Part shown: positions 60,972-64,000 of the stretch, one piece after another | Layout of the letters: each line of letters opens with the position of its first letter | Numbering within the stretch: the stretch's first letter is position 1 | NCBI GenBank assembly: GCA_005776585.1 | Contig: SXOX01000149.1 | Coordinates: 1 to 64,000 of the forward strand | DNA length: 64,000 nt | Direction of reading: 5' to 3' | Origin: Pseudomonadota bacterium | GTDB lineage: Bacteria; Myxococcota_A; UBA9042; GCA-2863065 | Notes under the pieces: generated by a model | Database searches by the model: none | Told to the model about the DNA's origin: nothing | What the model saw: only the letters and a program-made list of their open reading frames with translations | Program-made: the position numbers and the translations under genes

Positions 60972-61422
60972 CTCGGCGGGGGTCAGGGTGACCCGGCGCC
61001 TCTCGGGCTCGACCCAGGCCTGGTGCTCAGCGCGCAGCCCCGAAATAGGGCAGCGTTTGGCGTGGACGACGCGCCCGACGCGGGCCGACGGGCACCGCCT
61101 CGAGCGTGAAGCGGTCGCTCTCTCGACGGTCTGTTGATGCGCACGAGGAAGCGCGGAATCTCGAGCACGCCGGTTTCCGAGGGTGCGCGGTTCCGGCGGG
61201 CGGGAGCCTGTCCGGGCGGCGGCGTGGCCTGCCATGGCTGGAGTCGCTGAAGCGTGCTGCGCCTTTTCGGTCGACGGGCTACCAAAGCTCTGGAGGTCGC
61301 CGAGGAATGACGGCGACAGGCGCATGGGGACATCCCGATGCGAGTGGCATCGACCACGTTGCCTCGAGATCGAGAACTCGGACCCTTGACCTTGACTCAC
61401 GCGGGGGTGAATACTACGCGCC
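60972..61422. other. 451-bp stretch right of the IS with no supported gene
   Basis: No reading frame here resembles a known family. On the minus strand a frame runs through it and, if the IS is removed in thought, continues (RRVTLTPAETTTVTHVGPSNTV) to a TGA at 59589-59591, 12 bp before the HEPN start codon. It may therefore be the remains of a small upstream gene or a leader, but its composition gives no proof of coding. It also holds the promoter of the DDAH gene. Confidence 0.5.
61386..61415 (+). promoter_or_regulatory. Possible promoter of the DDAH-HEPN-STAND operon
   Basis: TTGACC (61386-61391) and AATACT (61410-61415) are 18 bp apart, and the -10 box ends 7 nt before ATG 61423, again a near-leaderless arrangement. 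Confidence 0.35.
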
Positions 61423-62190
61423 ATGAACGCACGCCTCGCCTTCACCCGCGGTATCTCATCCTCGTTCCAGGACGCCTCGGTCCTAGAACCGTCGGGGGTC
61501 GCCATCAACGTCGACCTCGCTCGATCGCAGCATGCCGCCTACGTCACTGCACTCAGGCGCGCGGGCGTCGAGGTCCATGAACTACCTCCGATTGACGACT
61601 TCCCTGACGGGTGTTTTGTGGAGGACTGCGCCATCGTCCACGAAGGCCAGGCCCTGATCACACTTCCGGGAACGCCCTCCCGCGTCGGCGAGGAGCAGAG
61701 CATTGCCGATGCGTTGGGCACGCTCGTTCGCGTCGAGCGGACGCGCCCTCCAGCGACTATCGAAGGTGGAGACTGCCTCCGCATCGGCCGCCGCTTGTTC
61801 GTCGGACGCTCAACCCGCACGAACGAGGCCGGCGTCGCGCGCGTCCGCGCGGTCTTCGGCGCGCGTGGTTACTCGGTGGCGGAGGTACCGGTGAACCGCT
61901 ACCTGCATCTCAAGTGCATCTGCTCCCCCTTGGACGACCAACGCATCCTGCTCGCTGAGGGCACGATCCCACCGACCTACTTCGACGGCTGCGAGTGCCT
62001 CATGGTGCCTCATGAGGAGGCGCTCGGTGCGAACGTCGTCAGCGTGAATGGCTGGGCAATCGTTGCCGAGGGCTACCCGGAGACGTTGAGGGCGGTGGAA
62101 CGCGCCGGCCTTCGCCCGATTCCCCTGAACATTTCGGAGATCGCGCGAGCGGACGGGTCGTTGACCTGCCTTTCGCTTCTGATGGCGTAA
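61423..62190 (+). CDS. Dimethylargininase (DDAH)-type amidinotransferase-superfamily hydrolase
   Basis: A protein of 255 aa, the usual DDAH length. The pattern fits: LAFTRGISSSF at the start, PIDDFPDGCFVEDCAIVHEGQALITLPG with the substrate-binding Glu-Asp, TIEGGDCLRIGRRLFVGRSTRTNEAGV, catalytic His in VNRYLHLKCICSPL, and the nucleophilic Cys near the end in DGSLTCLSLLM. Family members hydrolyse methylated arginine to citrulline plus an amine, or act on related guanidino substrates. It is cytoplasmic. The stop overlaps the next start (TAATG), so it is translated together with the HEPN-STAND gene, an unusual partner for a metabolic enzyme. Confidence 0.9.
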   Translation: MNARLAFTRGISSSFQDASVLEPSGVAINVDLARSQHAAYVTALRRAGVEVHELPPIDDFPDGCFVEDCAIVHEGQALITLPGTPSRVGEEQSIADALGTLVRVERTRPPATIEGGDCLRIGRRLFVGRSTRTNEAGVARVRAVFGARGYSVAEVPVNRYLHLKCICSPLDDQRILLAEGTIPPTYFDGCECLMVPHEEALGANVVSVNGWAIVAEGYPETLRAVERAGLRPIPLNISEIARADGSLTCLSLLMA

Positions 62191-64000
62191 TGGCCGCCTC
62201 AGATCCCCCTCCAGCCTTCCATGAGCTACCCTACCCGATCGCTTGGCCCTTGCTCCGTGCTGACGATCCCGGCGAGCCGGCACTTACGCGTCTGTATTGC
62301 CTGCTGGATGCCGTTCGTGGACTGGTGAAGCTTCTGACGCTGTGTGCTGTGAGCGAATACACGACGCTGCGCCCCAAGGATGCGGCGGTCGATCGCCGCC
62401 TGGCGGACTTTGTCGACGCGCGCCTATCGTTGGGCCACTGGATCGACCTGCTGCGTGAGCTGGCACGCTACTTTGCCAAGCGTACGGAGATCCGACTGTT
62501 TGTAGCCGAACTCCCGGCGGCGTTCCTCAGGGCGCGGGGAGGATTCTCCCTGGCGTGGCATGCACTGGAAGACATGGTCTCGTTTCGCAATCGCAGCCTC
62601 GCGCATGGCGCGCGAACCATGGACGAGGGCGAGGCGAGCGGGGTCCTGGCCGAGCGTCGCGCGGCATTCGACGAGATTCTGCGCGCCGTTGACTGGATCG
62701 CCCGGTATCACCTCGTGATTCCAGAAGAGACGGAATTGGTCGGCGGTCGTCTCCATGTCACCCACGTCGTCTCGTGTGACGGTCCACGCGTGGCTGTCGA
62801 GCCCAAACCCTGTGCCTCGTTTCCCTTGCGCGAGGAGGTCCGCCGGGGCGAGGCCTTGCTCCTCTGCCGCCGCGATCTTCCGGCGGAGCACCTCGTGTTG
62901 TTCCCACTGTGGCTCCCATACTTCCACGCCTCCCATGCTGCATACGACCTGTACGCATACGAGGCCGCCCACCGAGCTCCGCATGATCGGCTCTCGGTTG
63001 CCCGCCTCCTGTACCACCCAACGCGGGTCCGCAGCGAGATTGAGATCACCGCAGGTTCCCCGCTCGAGCCGGTGCTGTCGTCCTTCAGCGATCGCTTTCG
63101 CCCATTCATTGGGGAAGTGTTGGGGGCTGTGGGCGCCCGCTCGCCTCGGGACCACTATTTTCCGACCCAGAGGGAGCTGATCCGGCGCAACGCCGAGCGA
63201 TTCGTCGGTCGTGAGGACGTACTCGAGCGAGTTGGAAACGTCGCAGGTGCTGCCCCACCCTGCGTCCTGCTCCTTGGGCCGCCGGGGCAGGGCAAGACGT
63301 CGTGCATGGCACGCATGGTCGAAGAGCACGGCTGGAGCCATCACTTCTTCGCCCGGGACGGCGGAAGGAACCGGCGGGAACTTGCGCTTGGCTCGCTGCT
63401 CCAGCAACTCATCGGGGCGCGAGGTCTCAACATGGGTGTGCCCGAAGGGCACGCCGATCGCGAGAAGGCGTTCGCCGATGCTCTGGTCGCCGGAGCCGGC
63501 GGCCGTCCGCTCGTCTTCGTGCTCGACGCGCTCGACGAGAGCGACCTCGAGAACGCCGAAGATCTTGACGGCCTCGTGCCGGCCTCGGTCCCAATCGGTG
63601 TCACGTTCCTCGTGACCTCACGGCCGGGACCGCTCGCAGCGGCAATAGAGAACCGCGCGGGTACGGTCGTCCTCACATTGGAGCCGTTCAGCTTGAGCGA
63701 AGCGTCCGCACTTGCGGCGCGGATGGGTGTGGTCCTCGTCGACCAGCAGCTCCGCAACGTGTGGAACGTCACCAGCGGGAACCCGCTGTTCTTGAAGATG
63801 CAGCTCGAGGAGCTGCAGGAGACCCGTGGACGCGCGAGCGAGCACTTGAAGCTCCGAATTGAGGACTGTTTCGCCGCCCGGTTGGAGCGGGCAATGGAGC
63901 AGTTTGGTGATGAGCCGGTCCTCGCGGTAATCGGGTTACTCGCGACCGCACAGACCGGCCTGTCGACCAGCGACATCGCCCAGTTCGTACCGGCAGTCCC
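62190..64000 (+). CDS. HEPN-STAND ATPase (3' end outside window)
   Basis: Open from ATG 62190 to the window end, 603 codons visible. The first about 180 residues are helical and carry SFRNRSLAHGA with Arg133-x5-His139, the HEPN Rx4-6H motif. A mixed linker follows. From about 335 (ERFVGREDVLERV) a STAND-type NTPase begins: Walker A LLGPPGQGKTS (363-371), Walker B PLVFVLDALDE (440-450), sensor-like TFLVTSRPG and GNPLF (530-534) in the winged-helix linker. Proteins of this build are signal-responsive ATPases whose HEPN part cleaves RNA when activated, often in antiviral or programmed-death systems. C-terminal sensor repeats are expected beyond the window. Confidence 0.85.
   Translation, partial: MAASDPPPAFHELPYPIAWPLLRADDPGEPALTRLYCLLDAVRGLVKLLTLCAVSEYTTLRPKDAAVDRRLADFVDARLSLGHWIDLLRELARYFAKRTEIRLFVAELPAAFLRARGGFSLAWHALEDMVSFRNRSLAHGARTMDEGEASGVLAERRAAFDEILRAVDWIARYHLVIPEETELVGGRLHVTHVVSCDGPRVAVEPKPCASFPLREEVRRGEALLLCRRDLPAEHLVLFPLWLPYFHASHAAYDLYAYEAAHRAPHDRLSVARLLYHPTRVRSEIEITAGSPLEPVLSSFSDRFRPFIGEVLGAVGARSPRDHYFPTQRELIRRNAERFVGREDVLERVGNVAGAAPPCVLLLGPPGQGKTSCMARMVEEHGWSHHFFARDGGRNRRELALGSLLQQLIGARGLNMGVPEGHADREKAFADALVAGAGGRPLVFVLDALDESDLENAEDLDGLVPASVPIGVTFLVTSRPGPLAAAIENRAGTVVLTLEPFSLSEASALAARMGVVLVDQQLRNVWNVTSGNPLFLKMQLEELQETRGRASEHLKLRIEDCFAARLERAMEQFGDEPVLAVIGLLATAQTGLSTSDIAQFVPAV

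Noticed and set aside
60962..61508. Minus-strand frame right of the IS with CPISGLRAEHQAW, considered as a transposase or zinc-finger remnant
   Set aside because: Only one CxxC-like partner is present, other frames look equally open in this GC-rich DNA, and no family motif is found.

Overview
The window is GC-rich and densely coding. It most likely comes from a member of the Myxococcota (a Polyangia-like deltaproteobacterial lineage), but the exact taxon cannot be fixed from sequence alone. The evidence for this is a DUF1592/DUF1552 gene pair, several large cysteine-rich exported proteins, lipoproteins with FG-GAP and ASPIC/UnbV repeats, C-terminal Cys + hydrophobic + Arg-rich sorting tails of the MYXO-CTERM type, and golvesin-like domains on three unrelated exported proteins.

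Region 1 (1-25.1 kb) is mainly envelope and secreted proteins: the end of a DEAD-box helicase gene, a DUF4442 hotdog protein, a DUF2330 protein, a thioredoxin/somatomedin-B lipoprotein, an FGE-fold lipoprotein coupled to an ASPIC/UnbV lipoprotein, a divergent paralogue of the latter, a FixH/YtkA-like-DUF1592-DUF1552 operon, a beta-barrel-like lipoprotein, a truncated PIN toxin beside a palindromic repeat element, an Amidase_3 protein, a CocE-type hydrolase, an amidohydrolase lipoprotein and a 1584-aa cysteine-repeat protein. Several of these genes share a promoter layout in which the -10 box lies only 6-9 nt before the start codon, which predicts leaderless or nearly leaderless mRNAs.

Region 2 (25.3-42.1 kb) is the most striking part: a tightly packed five-gene operon. 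It encodes a membrane-anchored vWA/PKD surface protein, a 1138-aa tubulin-like GTPase (Tubulin_2 type, clear GGTGxG signature), a two-TM partner, a 1685-aa protein combining six TM segments, a degenerate helicase-like NTPase (P-loop Lys replaced by Arg) and a C-terminal transglutaminase-like domain, and a 949-aa helical protein with four C-terminal TM segments. It reads as one envelope-spanning machine organised around a tubulin-like filament or switch; no characterised system with this composition is known to me.

Region 3 (42.3-57.5 kb) holds two further operons of mostly unknown proteins. One is NYN nuclease + OST-HTH / unknown / GNAT acetyltransferase / C-terminal membrane protein. The other is a sigma-region-2-like protein / two unknowns / a Lon-S16-like protease fusion / a 50-aa glycine-zipper peptide. 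Between them lie an OB-fold membrane protein, a HEPN-TPR protein and a C39-like peptidase lipoprotein.

Region 4 (57.5-64 kb) looks like a conflict or defence island: a HEPN-bearing helical protein of apparently lower GC, an intact ISAs1-family insertion sequence with a perfect 10-bp target duplication just upstream of it, and a DDAH-type hydrolase gene translationally coupled to a HEPN-STAND ATPase that runs off the window end. No rRNA, tRNA or CRISPR array was recognised.
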